DNA of 64,000 nt from Craspedostauros australis (taxonomy: Eukaryota; Bacillariophyta; Bacillariophyceae; Mastogloiales; Achnanthaceae): the NCBI GenBank assembly GCA_026770025.1, contig JAMXDE010000019.1, positions 992,001 through 1,056,000 on the forward strand, given 5' to 3'. Below, piece after piece: positions 49,301-58,900 of this stretch. Position numbers and translations under genes: made by a program. Within the stretch, counting starts at the first letter, position 1. Each line of letters opens with the position of its first letter. The notes under the pieces were generated by a model. That model was given only the letters and a program-made list of their open reading frames with translations. It was not told the DNA's origin and searched no databases.

Positions 49301-50577
49301 CCGCCATCGTGATGGGTTGGCCCACGACCTCTATCGACTTCACCAACGCCTTCGTCCAGGCCAAGATCCACAAGCCCGTCTACCTCTGTCTCCCGCGCGG
49401 ATTCAAATCCAGCAAGGGCGCCAACACGTGCCTCAAGCTCAACAAAAGCTTGTACGGTTTGACTATCGCTCCCCGCCTCTGGTATGATCACCTCATCAAG
49501 GCACTCCTCGGCGAAGGATTCAAGGCATGCGATCAGGAACAGTGTCTGTTCATCAAGCCGGAGATCATGATTGTGCTCTACGTTGACGACGCTGGCATCG
49601 CGTCCAAAACGCAGAAGGTGGCGGACGCATTCATCGTGTCGATGCGCAAACGTGGGTTCGAGCTCACTCGGGAAGGCAGCTTCACGGAGTTTCTGGGGAT
49701 TGAGCTACTCAGGGACCCCAAGTCGGACTGCATTCATCTCCGCCAGCCAGGACTTATTCAAAAGGTCCTCGCTGCCACAAGAATGACCAACTGCAGCCCA
49801 TGCCCCGTACCAACGACACAGATTCCACTCGGAAAGGACGCAGGCGGACCACTCTTCGACGAGAAGTGGAACTATCGCTCCGTCGTCGGCATGTTGCTCT
49901 ACTTGACAACGAACACGCGCCCTGACCTCGCCTTCGCCGTCTCTCAAGCCGCTCGCTTCGGGCACGACCCGCGCCGCTCCCATGGAAAAGCGATCAAACG
50001 AATCATGCGCTACCTCAAGAGCACCGAGAGCATGGGTACGATCATCAATCCTACGGGCAAGCTCGACCTCAAGTGTTTCGTGGACGCCGACTTCGCCGGA
50101 CTCTACAAGCGCGAAGACGACACGAGCGCAACTTCCGTCACTTCCCGCACCGGATACCTCATCACATTGGATGGGTGCCCGCTAATCTGGAAGTCAAAGC
50201 TCCAGACGGAGATCGCCCTCTCCACCATGGAAGCGGAATACGCGGCCTTGTCCTTGGCTATGCGTGCACTCATCCCCATCCAACAGCTCATCCGCCAAGT
50301 CATCGACAACGCCGGCACAAGCATGCCGCTACACACGCAGCTCCAATGTACGGTGTTTGAGGACAACCAGGGATGTATTGCGCTCGCCACCAACCATCAA
50401 CCTACGGCACGCACTAAACACTTCCTGACCAAGTGGCACTTCTTCTGGTACTGGGTCAAGGCAGGGTTCATTTGCATCACACACATCGCCACAACCGAAC
50501 AACCCGCCGACATCTTCACAAAGGGGCTGGCGATCGTTCTCTTCGAGTATCTGCGCAAGCAGATTATGGGCTGGTAA
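43339..50577 (+). CDS. Element A Gag-Pol polyprotein
   Basis: 2412 residues in one frame. The N-terminus is an Ala/Gln/Thr-rich helix (1-55). The Gag core is about 115-480 (KPTAPIMGGLRLQGRNWVPW, SQQQKILHNGADS). A zinc-binding motif, CAKCRRWRLSHNTESH (C-x2-C-x6-H-x4-H), lies near 507. Two hydrophobic segments at about 564-626 (GTIGVILFFATLQVIAL and ANVWMITAITLILL) look like a membrane hairpin. Protease WDSGAS is at about 811. The integrase zinc finger (HYRLGH ... CAAC) starts near 970. DDE residues are in VDHFV (1055), LSDNAT (1127) and IAERS (1165). About 1300-1880 is linker with a helical domain (1640-1780). RT has YVDD near 2080. RNase H starts CFVDADFA near 2247, with TMEAEYAAL, EDNQGCIAL and ADIFTKGL. 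All key residues are present, so it may be active. Confidence 0.96.
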   Translation: MTDAAIPLTLEELQAQLQALTTENARLTQAAIAAETAAEAARVAAATTQTASGTSATPLRAGLNPGGTGTTTRDDPNPSFLSGSLFGDIETPGTKKRDDPGSESEDGDPDLSGKPTAPIMGGLRLQGRNWVPWTGGAPNSTWTGLEDESQTMWTNSQQQKILHNGADSTNQSKRETGLTDKFKKGNSIQQFVRLVRNHLSKTGLITMAYISNDTATSKMTCVLDAPASFTLEDATRHFDEYSPRWDHYDVQNNWAAAAFFRDSLDPALEDQLMNRIEPKYHNNFITLFIEFMNSITANSLDEQDMITDRIRSVRSHQFAGDNVGSMAVHLRSLCKRLDDAGRFDLRLLRNILDAFLQAGGKSLSSEQYRRPLYVMKDDLEKILMRLPVFTYEHALPKLAAKDLTWMAICNKAQSSYDNEVRGDRWHATRRVRDTGVPRTSYANNATNKHSANVLEQHRGFTKKNGTKVPAKKGREHDGNRNSNRGWSSTPPKPGEPQRKLVNDKTFMWCAKCRRWRLSHNTESHQDNFKPKATGKANPKTDNLEIDMAAWTCFTAAANQDEDTWWSLVWNLFTSFNYLNGTIGVILFFATLQVIALGVEHGWYIAAANVWMITAITLILLHTNVPRRPHTLRSNDLTYSKARMKEEAKRHQVRPTRFNEAVTRSLHDVMIEQAKTSDQTPKQNKRRWVRRTRTKTRKAKPRRFNRSGPKLSTKPPTYGKRHYSPPQGSPCVTDRHHHRTFEGQPLSHEFWRLYPKFDLTTGERETTACSTSFENLLTLHGLASFFTNRHAFASPQKAEGYLSPSEPFELVWDSGASISVTNDINDFCDTPNAPPKPTFLNGFLKKIQVKALGTVEWHVLDVTGNPRTLRLPAFHVPQSRVKLISTSSLLEEYPGETITFDKTSCKLSGIKGSDNRNAIIAIYKKTTKLPTSIGYGSDNIRDLPSALSSIVSTVSEHNVNISEPQKELLRWHYRLGHLSFGRVKFLLRSGVLTGSEASKKMHTAAAKVTSLPLCAACQFGKLHRRPSPGITQHVVRDRQGALRTDHLFPGQQVSVDHFVGRTPGRLFSGRGKGDPTDMHKGGAIFVDHASGYIHVEPVAALTTHATLEAKEKFELMCRDVGVPVRSYLSDNATTFTSPEYTRHLEAFHQVHRFAGVGAHHHNGIAERSIRTIVSMARTMMMHQSIHWPDIFDAQLWPMAVVHAAYIYNRVPNPATGLTPYDILARIRLPLKQLHNLHVWGSPVYVLNKALADGRKIPRWEPRGERYVNMGLSTKHASTVPLVLSLRTGSITPQFHAVFDDWFATISTDPKHLPDYQSNEWTRMFGDTTFQYPFDEDDMEAMEQEDTFASDAVDQERLRRNDAPVPGTSPPAKHQSPPERREAGTDPVPPSEELPVTPPMVDILNDPTAPRMQASEGEVPRVRPTEGVAKNSPEIEPAEQSTPRIPRPEPTPVPPITLKQEPASPVHTRTSSPVPVTDEAVPTQRPRSTRARKQPLRFTYQRLGGKAAWLDDEDAEEYYFCPAVASMHEDEHDETVLQLHPDSPSLMKFSHAILDCLKTIEPLQRKGTDSLSIDLHQFKVDAHYLLRRLRLRFKTLNPRAPNHSLPPLEPKHDNRKTEACINMADWWVPDPDTMNDEGLVDFDEVYEDLYNDMTAYFDEGLNQLICSESNRTLLTNYAVEKLINKLSEFIRTGATSPDFDALDFLRHAKRGGWHKDDIETSLRAGVLPPKSNTTASTLWKRAQSVWTEIGHHPRARLMYELFRRQITTLRPGPWPLPNERDVNEFALGLWPFNAKPLLTEPNTRNSNNKTPPHSLLRVDPTTILDTKNIIPSTDWANIEQHAYAASLVEPSSDTTNYPIYVDNHMMSYFVTGGDFDVTERSTAYKASTNDPDTLSFDEALKDNNKEEWMQAASKEIKELTEKGTWEEVDRTRIFDPVYPGTWVFRRKRLPDGTIKKYKGRWCCRGDLMKEDASTYAPVVAWSSVRIFLSTAIVMGWPTTSIDFTNAFVQAKIHKPVYLCLPRGFKSSKGANTCLKLNKSLYGLTIAPRLWYDHLIKALLGEGFKACDQEQCLFIKPEIMIVLYVDDAGIASKTQKVADAFIVSMRKRGFELTREGSFTEFLGIELLRDPKSDCIHLRQPGLIQKVLAATRMTNCSPCPVPTTQIPLGKDAGGPLFDEKWNYRSVVGMLLYLTTNTRPDLAFAVSQAARFGHDPRRSHGKAIKRIMRYLKSTESMGTIINPTGKLDLKCFVDADFAGLYKREDDTSATSVTSRTGYLITLDGCPLIWKSKLQTEIALSTMEAEYAALSLAMRALIPIQQLIRQVIDNAGTSMPLHTQLQCTVFEDNQGCIALATNHQPTARTKHFLTKWHFFWYWVKAGFICITHIATTEQPADIFTKGLAIVLFEYLRKQIMGW

Positions 50578-50647
50578 AACCAGCAACACCAAGGATGGAG
50601 TTTTCTTCGAAATCTACGTCTTGTCACGACACAACACTGAGAGGGAG

Positions 50648-51352
50648 AGTTGAAGTTCAACTAAGAACCGACTACTTTCCTTTTTAGGGTATCCCGTGTC
50701 GCCGCTTGAAATTACTTTTGGCGCGTAATTGTCCAAACCCGACAATGAACAGACCTTCCTTGCCCTCCCCTCTTTTCAGTCACGAATCGCTCCCGATTCC
50801 CATGCTACGGTCCGTCTAAGCCAACCAACGTATGTGGGAACTATATGCTCCCCAGATCCTGTCAGATGGACTTCACTTGGATTCCCTTTTGCTGCCACGA
50901 CGTTTGTTGGCCATGCCAGCCACATCGTGTGCAATCTAAGCTGCTTCAACCTCAGCAATGGAATCCTGATGCAAGTGCAATCTGCTGGCTCCGGCTGCAC
51001 AGCTCCCATCCCTTCAACATCTGCTGAAGCCACGAGACCTACTGCATGACATCGCCAGCGACTCAGAGGAGAAGGACACGGAGGAAAGTACAGCCTCTTC
51101 TCAGCACTGAACCATGAGGGTCAGTGCAGAGCCGTGCCAATACATGACCATCGTTTCTCCATCCTGCCTACAGCTACTAACTCATAATACCAACTTCGGA
51201 TTAGTACAAACACTACTACTCTATTCATCGTTACACGCCTTGACAGTCATACAACATTCAAGCCCAGTGAACTGCGTTAATCGGCCTCATTTGAAGCCGG
51301 CAGTCCACAAGGCCTACTCCGGTTCGTCTACGAAAGTACACGAATCCTAACT
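50648..51352 (+). repeat. 3' LTR of element A
   Basis: Preceded by the polypurine tract GAGAGGGAG. Differences from the 5' LTR: A/C at 42370/50809, T/C at 42692/51131 and T/C at 42789/51228, approximately. Confidence 0.96.
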
Positions 51353-51357
51353 GAACG

Positions 51358-53647
51358 TCAGAATTCATGATGTCGTAGTCTTCCCATTCGGCTTCCTCCA
51401 CACGTACTGAAGCAGTGACATTTGAAGCTGCAAGCAAGTCTGTGTAGCCGTTTCCGTGCCGGACCTCGTGGGTTGATCGCACATTCATGCCTTTTGCTCG
51501 GAACCTCATGTGTGCATTCGTCTTGTGCATCACACAGCGACTTCCAAATCCGATGTGTCAACCAAGACAGTTGTAGTACCTCTGATATTTCCCATTTGCA
51601 ATGCGTCGAAGATCTCGTGTTCGGTTTGAATTTTACCGCCGTTTTGCATGTAGGATCGTAGTACGATAGTGATGTAGGCGAAGTGAGTGTCGATTCGCCC
51701 TTTGCCGGTTTGGGCTTCTGTGTAGATCCAAACGATGAATTGGGGAAGCCCTTTGGCTGCCGCATCCTTGTTAATCCGTGATGAGACGAGCGCGATGTGC
51801 TCGTGGCTGGCGAAGCAGCTCGCGTTGTCCGACCGCAGGATAATTTCTGTCACTGATGGCAGGAGATCGCGTACCTTCTTCTGGATGATTTTGAGTAGTC
51901 CTCCAACTTGAAACATGTCTTGGGTGGGACAGGCATGAACAATTATGTCCACAAAGCGATAGGTGAATTCGTCATTTTTGCAAGTGACAATCATGACACC
52001 AAGCAGCGACATGCCCTTCTTGCCCCAGTACTCTGTCTGCGATTCTCCTTGTGCCGTTGGCAGAATCTTCTGCTTATAGTCGATGACGACGTAGGCACAC
52101 TTATCATTGTTGTTGATCTTGGCCTTGTACTTGTTCATCTGATCAAATTGAACCTTTGCTCGAACTCGGTGTGCCATGTACGCAGTGATCTCGTTGTTGA
52201 AGCCTGGTACCGCTTCCAGCATCGTGTGTAGTTCATCTGTGTGGTCGCTTAGATGATTGGCCTTGAGCGTCTCGATGAATGGTGCGACGCGATCATCCAT
52301 GAAGCGCATCACTTGTCCACATCTGTTGCATACTTTGCCTTGTTGATCGTGAGCGATGAGAGGAAGGGTGTTGGCGTCACACTCTGTGGTTGCTGTAGGA
52401 GGATGAATGACCATGCATGCCGTATCGGTGTTGGCAGGCGCTGTTGTGTTTTCGGTGCCAAGTGTAGACTTAGCCTGCTTCATTCTTGAATCCTTGCGAA
52501 GGGCGAAATGAGCGCAGTGCATGGGGTCTTCTTCGCACTTGATCTGCATGTGTGACGCGGTATACTCCCACTTGAGGAATGTGATCATAAGGTCCAGATC
52601 GCGCAACAATGTCTCACAGGTTTGAATATGCTCCACGGTTAGGTCGTCATGTCCGTCATCGCCGTTGAACGAATCCTTGAGTAGGGTATTCAAGCACACG
52701 AGCATCTCCTTCAGCGTCTTGGTTGCCATCCAGAAGTAGTTTTCAAAAGAGGAGAGACCAGTAATCACTTTGCCTCTGCGTGTGAGCAGGCCTGTCATTG
52801 CTCGGAATGCTGGCTCGCCGACTGGATTGTTCGTCGTAGTCTTGTACATGTGGAACAGCTCGCCCACACTCGTTCCGCCACGTTCGAATACTGGCATGTT
52901 TTCAAATATCACCCCTCCCCACTTGATGCTGTGACAAAGGCCTGCCTTGTATGTGGTTGTGTTGCTGATGAAGGACACCACGCTGGCCAAGCTGTATGTG
53001 CTGACGCGATAGTCGTGAACAGCAGCACCAAGCACGTTGCCCTCGCGCAAGAGCTCGTAGTAGTTGCGCAGAGTGAGAAGCTGGCCCCACGTGATGATGT
53101 ATTGCTCTGGCAAGAGGCCGAGACGCTGATTGTCAGGAAGCTCGCTCTTGTGTCGCGAGAGGAAGTTAGTACATTGGCGTGGCGAGGCAGACATGGCAAG
53201 AATGCACCTTGCTGTGCGTGCAATGTTCTTCTCGCCGACAAGGCAAATTGTGTAGAGGTTGGGAGCCAGCTTGATAGGCAGCAAGTCTACCCCCGCGCGC
53301 ACGAATGCCACCACCTGTTCCATTTGAGGAACTGGCAAGTTCATTGCCAGAATCAGGGCTTTCCACAGCGCATTGACGGCCACCGCGAAGATCTTCTTCG
53401 CTTTGCTCCACACTTGCTTGTCGGATTTGCGCCCCAATACAAATCCGCAACGAGGAAAGTCGGCCAGCATAGTCGCAAGTTGTTTCACTCCGAGCTCCTG
53501 CAAGACCTCGCACATGATTTGAAATGCATCTGTCTTGTTCATGTTGTGCTTGGGTTGGAATCTTCCGGAGCTAGATTTCCCGCTCTTGACTTTCTTGCGT
53601 CCGTTGGGGCGGAAGGCTTTGTCGTCGTCAGCCTTGCGGCGTTGCAT
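51358..53647 (-). pseudogene. Probable DDE transposase, N-terminal and catalytic part
   Basis: An open frame of 705 residues (53647-51530) and its continuation in another frame (MHKTNAHMRFRAKGMNVRST ... DYDIMNSD) to the element A insertion. A likely Zn site, CNRCGQ, lies mid-protein. The catalytic-looking core has YVVIDYKQKI, then WGKKGMSLLGVM, then ILRSDNASCF, then YTEAQTGKGRIDTHFAY. The pattern D...SDNA...E-x-Q-x-G-K-x3-D fits an RNase H-fold DDE/D transposase. I recall similar proteins of unknown family in oomycetes and diatoms but cannot name a superfamily. The shift at about 51530 breaks the frame, so this copy is probably inactive even apart from the insertion. Confidence 0.72.
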
Positions 53648-54153
53648 GCACTTGCCTTTTGTTGCTGGTTGGATAGTCGGTGCGGGAAGGAGTGGGGGAA
53701 AGCTCCAAGAGTCGGGACGCAGAGTTTGACCTGCACTTTTGTCCCGGCGTTGGAGCCCTGTCCAAAGGCCTGCACTGTGACCTTGGAGGTGTCAAGAATC
53801 ATGCCGTTGTCGGTGGTGATGTGCACGCAAACGAAGAGTTTCTCGTTGGTTGCATGGAGTGTGCGATTCTGGTTGTTGTTGGTTTGGATCTGAACGTCAC
53901 ACTCGTAGTCGAAGGTCGCGCCTTTCAGCACAGGAGGCAAGAGCTTGTCTGTTGTAGGTGGAAGAATGTGCTGCTTACCATCTACATCCAGTGGAGGCAA
54001 CAGCTTCTCAGCAGCAGATGGCGCAAACAGTTCTTTGCAATCAATTGGATCGGATGGGAAGGGGCGCACGGATGGAGAGGATGGCAAATGCTGCTTCTTG
54101 GAGGGAGAAGGATTGGCGTCCTTCGACGCAGCTTTCGAGGTAGAGACGAGCAT
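53648..54153 (-). CDS. Upstream reading frame of the transposon, possible transposase N-terminus
   Basis: From ATG at 54153 the frame reads Pro/Ser/Lys-rich sequence (SKKQHLPSSPSVRPFPSDP), a repeated KLLPPLD/KLLPPVL motif, then a beta-rich stretch (GATFDYECDVQIQTNNNQNR, KLFVCVHITTDNGMILD, GTKVQVKLCVPTLG). It runs into the next frame near 53660. It may be the first part of the transposase, separated by a one-base shift, or a separate transposon protein. Composition supports real coding. The frame continues to 53539 in overlap, which I take as shadow. Confidence 0.5.
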
Positions 54154-54584
54154 GATGCTGATTGGTACTGATGGGTAGATGGAGAAGACTACTAGTGATG
54201 GAAGTGAACTGAGCAGGAGGGATGCAAGAAGCTGACGATACAAACACTACATGAACATGCAACAAGCACCGCACACCACCACGAAAAGCAAAACTCGATT
54301 TGGTGGCAAAATGTGAGGAGATTTGTAGCATGTTACGAGAATCAAATTTGAATTTGAATGGTAACGTCAACTAACGGTTTGTTATTTCAAAAACGTGTTC
54401 GGACAAGTTGAACAATGGCGTCGCTGAAATGTCAAATTCCGTACGCAACCCGTCAAAAAAGTTCTCTCCCGAACGTGTCTGGGCACATTGTGTTGTTTGC
54501 ATCGTAAAAGCTAATCAATGCCTTGTGATCATTACGGAGCAGTGTTCATATTCGACCAAGAGGACCGTAAATCTACAAAGGTGG
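54154..54584. other. Transposon subterminal region
   Basis: 431 bases between the start of the upstream frame and the right inverted repeat. Probably the promoter of the transposon gene. CAAATTTGAATTTGAATGG lies near 54343-54361. Nothing else recognised. Confidence 0.4.
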
Positions 54585-54738
54585 ATAAAAATTAAAATAA
54601 GGCATTAAACCAAAATCGGCGTCCACTATGATTCTTATATTTTGTTCTAGTTTATGAATATGTGGGTGGCTTGGTCGAAAGTCCCGTATCTTCCCACCCC
54701 CTCAGGACCGACTGCAGGTCCCGTCACTCAAGTGGGTC
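54585..54738 (-). repeat. Right terminal inverted repeat of the DNA transposon
   Basis: Reverse complement of 41161-41314 with few mismatches; ends ...CACTCAAGTGGGTC, followed by GTAG. Confidence 0.93.
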
Positions 54739-54742
54739 GTAG

Positions 54743-55032
54743 CGCTTTGTAAGAACTTCACATGTACCATGTCAACTACTCCATGTGTTGTACAATGATA
54801 CCATCAGCTTTGTGTGTCGCTATTTCCGAGACACGTCCAAGTCGTGTCGTTTTCGTTGTTCCAACGATGACGTCGACAACCAACTTGTCCAAGCAGTTGC
54901 TGGTTGAGGCGCTTGCGTTCCAGTCATTTTCCCGAAGAGCGTTTTTGGATCGTTCTCACCTAGTCGCTCCGCCCATGCACGTTTCTTCGCAAATCGGATT
55001 GCTGTTGTTGTCTGACGTGAACTTTGCCTCCT
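54743..55032 (+). other. Host sequence between the DNA transposon and element C
   Basis: 290 bases. With 63754-63886 beyond element C it forms the upstream region of the gene starting at 63887. A 90-codon plus frame (from 54762) runs into the LTR and has no recognised domain. Confidence 0.5.
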
Positions 55033-55575
55033 AGTTGGGACAGACTAGCTCCGGGACTGACTCGGGACTTGACTGTCCATTCCGCGTACACGGTATTCGG
55101 TACCCAAGACCGATACTGTGATGAAAGGCTACCACACACACGATGTGTAGTTGAACTGCAATCCATGCGTTGCTCGCCCTCCAGCTCATGCACCCCTGCC
55201 ACCTGTCCAGCTCGTCACTCTGCCGAACATGCACCCATCTTGAAGCATATCCATGTGAATGGATCAGCTGCTGCTCTATGGGTGACGATACTGGAAGACT
55301 GTATGTGTGCAGGATCACCACGGCATGCTGCTGCGCAACAAAGAACGGCTGAAGTACGACAGCACGAACCCCACCTTTTTACTCGATCGTCCTATCAATA
55401 GTTAGCTTAACACATAAAACAAGCAATCAGAAACAATCTTACCAGCTTACTTCCAAGTCTACTACAGTTACATCATCGTCCGATACAGCTTTGTTCTCAA
55501 CATCAAACGGCGTCAAAACCGGTTGAAGGACAAACCATCCTCCTGACAACGTGCAGAAGACACGGAATACTAACT
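55033..55575 (+). repeat. 5' LTR of element C
   Basis: Direct repeat of 63206-63748. Near its start GGGACTGACTCGGGACTTGA repeats a GGGACT motif. Confidence 0.96.
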
Positions 55576-55929
55576 GGTAGCTGCGAGTGGTTCTCGCTTA
55601 CATCCACCTTCCTCACTCTTAAAGAGACTTCCTCAAGCGCGCAGACCGCTGTGTCCAACGACACTGAGCCCAAAGGCTCCAAGCCTCTCAGGACCAACGA
55701 TCCTGACTAGCAATCTATGAAGTTAGCCCGAAGGCAACTCATCAAATCAAGCCCTTGCTAAGCAAGCGCACCAACCAACACCTGCAAAACCAGGTGTACG
55801 TCTCAAGAGCACCCCTGCCAAGACCTCCGTGCACACCTTCGCCACCGAAGGGAGGAAGAGCAGCAAGGCCTGAGACAACCGTCGACACCAAGCGAAGCCC
55901 AACGACTTCGACACCTCCGCCGCCTCACC
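55576..55929 (+). other. Element C leader with primer-binding site
   Basis: 354 bases from the LTR end to the Gag-Pol ATG, beginning GGTAGCTGCGAGTGG. It shares short blocks with the element A leader (GACTTCCTC near the start) but has diverged. Confidence 0.7.
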
Positions 55930-58900
55930 ATGAGCGTCCAAGGAGAAGACACGAGCATCAGCAGCGAAGAACGCAGGCTGGAGGCCTTCGTGGAGCGGCT
56001 CAACCAACAAGCCGCTCAAGCCCTTCGAGACCTCAACGAATCCCGAATCTCGCGAGGAGCTGCACCCATCCCTGCTCAGCAAAGAGACCAAACGGCAGCA
56101 GGGCAAGGAGAGGGCGAAACCGCCCAAGACAACGATGGAGATGCCAACGACCAACCGAACCCTGGTGAAACCGAGGGAACCGCAAGATGCGGAGGGAACG
56201 TAGGCAACCCAACCGAATCCACTGGAGGTGCCTTTCCTTTTGACGCCGACGAAGATCCCATCGGACCCGAGACCACGTACGTGGCGTACGAAAGCGAAGA
56301 CAAGCCAGAGAAACCCATCATGGGTGGCCTCACCAAGGCTGGTCGTCACTGGGTACCATGGACGGGAGGGAAACCGAACGTCGAATGGACGGGCCTTGTG
56401 GAAGACGCAGCCACGTCCTACGACAGCTCCCAACAGCAGCGCGTCCTCCACAACGGCTCGGACTCCAAGAACCAACCGGAGCGAGAGAAGGGCATCCGCC
56501 CACGCTTCCGAATCGGGGACAACCGCGAGCGCATGCTGCGCCTCCTCAAGGACCACATGTCCACAGCAGGTCTCATCTCGATGACCTACATGAGGAGCAA
56601 CGAACATCCCGATGAGATGGTGTGTGTCCTCGACGCCCCAGGCAGCACCACCATCAGCCAAGCCACTGACCACCATGACTTCTATCGCCACTTGTGGGAT
56701 CGATACGACAAGCAGAACAACGCATCTGCCGCTCGATTCCTACGCGACAGCCTTGACCCCGACCTCGAAGACCGCCTGATGAACCGCATCAAGCCGAAGT
56801 ACCAACAAGACTTCAACGTGATCTTCACTGAACTCATCAAGAGTATCACCTCAAGCTCGCTGGACAAGTACGCACGGCTTCAAGAGAAGGTCAGAAAGAC
56901 CACGCCCCAGAAGTTCCAGGGAGAGAACATCCAAGCCATGGCTGACGCCCTTCGCATCATGTGCAAGGAACTTCAAGACGCCGACCAGTTCGAAATCTCG
57001 CTTCTCCATACCATGACAGACAACTTCTTCATGGCAGGAGGAAGAACCACGTCAGGAGAACGATACCGTCATCGAATCCTTGACATCAGCGATCGACTCC
57101 GACGACTGATTGAAGAAAAGTCCCTCAAGACCTACGAGCGAGCGGAGCCTCACCTGCTCCGTGAGGACCTCACCTGGATGGACATCTGCAGCGTAGCTGA
57201 GGATGCCTATCTCAACGAGCTACAGGGAAACTCCTGGCACGCCAACAGGCACTCTCGTGATCGAAACATCCCTCGCATGCACGCAAACCACACCTCAACT
57301 ACGAAGGAAGCCCGTCTTCTGGAACAGCACAAAGGAGGCAAGCGACAGGGTGCCAAGAACAAGTCAACCACGAAGAGAGCACAACCAAAGAAGGACCCCT
57401 GGATCACAACGCCCCCAAGGAAAGGTGAGCCACAACAGAAGCTCATGAACGACAAGACCTTCCACTGGTGTGCGAAGTGCCGCCACTGGCGCATCTCCCA
57501 CGGCACAGCTGGCCACATCGACGACTTCCAGCGAAAGCTCAAAAGTCCACAGCTCGAAATCGACCACGCTGCCTGGACCTGCCTGTCCGCGGAAGCGCAC
57601 GTGAGCGAACATGCCTGGTGGACAGCCGTGTGGGATGCCTTCACCTCCTTCGACACCATCAACATCTTGACCGGATCCTTTCTCGCCCTTTGCTCAGTGC
57701 AAATCGCCGTGCTCGGCATCGAGTGTGACTGGTACGTGATGAGCACCATGATGTGGATGACAACAGCCATTGTGCTATTCGCCCTCCACACCAGTGTTCC
57801 ACGCCATTACCAACCCATTTCGACCCGAACAAGCCATGCAACCAACGTCTGGAAGAAGAAGCAACGAAAGCGTTTTAAAACCAACCAACGCTTCTACCAC
57901 CGTCCAGCCGCGCCAGCAAGCAGTCTGTACGACTCTGTGTTTGGCAACGACGACTTCAAACACTTCCTCCACGACAAACGCACCACCATCGCAAAATTCG
58001 ACGCTCCACGTGCGAACCACCGAAACAAAACTCGACGGGTTCGCCGATTCAGAGGTACAAGCCAAAACTCCTGTCGCGCGAAGCATACGCCCAGTCCCGC
58101 TCGTCCACCCGACCAACGCAACGAAGCACGACCAAGTGAACACGCAAGCGCCAACGTACTTGCCAACGCCTACTACGCCCTCACGGCCATCTTCGGTTGT
58201 AAACACGCCTTCGCCGCGCCTCACAAGGTAGAAGAGGTCATCCCAAGCGGTGGCTCCTTCAATGTAGTGTGGGACACCGGTGCCTCCATCTGTGTTACCA
58301 ACGACATGAACGACTTTGTGGGCCCCACCTCTGCACCAACAACACCGACCTTCCTCAACGGGTTCTTGCGTCGCACCAAGGTCAAGACGAAGGGCACAGT
58401 GGAGTGGTCGATCCTCGACACCAACGGCAAGCCGCGATCCTTGCGTCTCCCGGCCTTCTACGTACCAGGATCATCCGTCAAACTCATCAGCACCACGAGC
58501 CTCCTCCATGAGTACAAGGGCGAGAACATCATCGTGGAAGCTACTAACATCAAGCTGAGTGGTATCCCAGGAAACAAAGAACGAGGATCCATCATCGCCC
58601 ACAACCGGAAAGCAAATCGTCTTCCCACATCACGTGCCTACCGCACAGGCGACCTCTCCGACGTGCCAGCCGCGCTCACAACAACCATCACCTCTGTGGC
58701 ACAACAAAACCAAAATCTGAGCCAACCACAAAAGGAACTCCTCAAGTGGCACTACCGACTCGGGCACCTCTCCTTCCGACGCGTGCAATTTCTACTTCGA
58801 TCAGGTGCACTCGTCAACACCGAAGCATCACGAAAAATGCAAACAGCAGCCGCCCGTGTGCAGGAGTGCCCGCTATGTGCGGCATGCCAATTCGGCAAAC

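Larger units (their letters stand above)
42209..51352 (+). mobile_element. Element A: full-length 9.1-kb single-ORF Copia retrotransposon
   Basis: LTRs of 705 bases (42209-42913 and 50648-51352) differ at three bases by eye. GAACG flanks both ends (42204-42208, 51353-51357). LTRs start AGTTGAAG and end CTAACT. Primer-binding site GGTAGCTGCGAGTGG (42914-42928) and polypurine tract GAGAGGGAG (50639-50647) abut the LTRs. One ORF encodes Gag-Pol with integrase before RT. It is inserted in the transposase gene of the DNA transposon. Confidence 0.97.
41161..54738 (-). mobile_element. DNA transposon with long terminal inverted repeats, interrupted by Copia element A
   Basis: Ends are GACCCACTTGAGTGAC... 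and its inverted copy, matching over about 154 bases at roughly 96% identity, flanked by GTAG. Inside, on minus, is a split transposase gene. Without element A and one GAACG copy it would be 4429 bases long. The four-base duplication is compatible with several superfamilies (for example Sola); I cannot name the superfamily from the protein. Frameshifts in the transposase suggest that it is no longer autonomous. Confidence 0.85.

Noticed and set aside
42290-51049. Identical ~106-codon frames at 42290-42610 and 50729-51049
   Set aside because: They lie in the two LTRs of element A; duplication reflects the LTR, and frames overlap on the other strand.
54762-55034. 90-residue plus-strand gene before element C
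   Set aside because: No domain, runs into the LTR, and the flanking host sequence beyond the element does not continue it convincingly.
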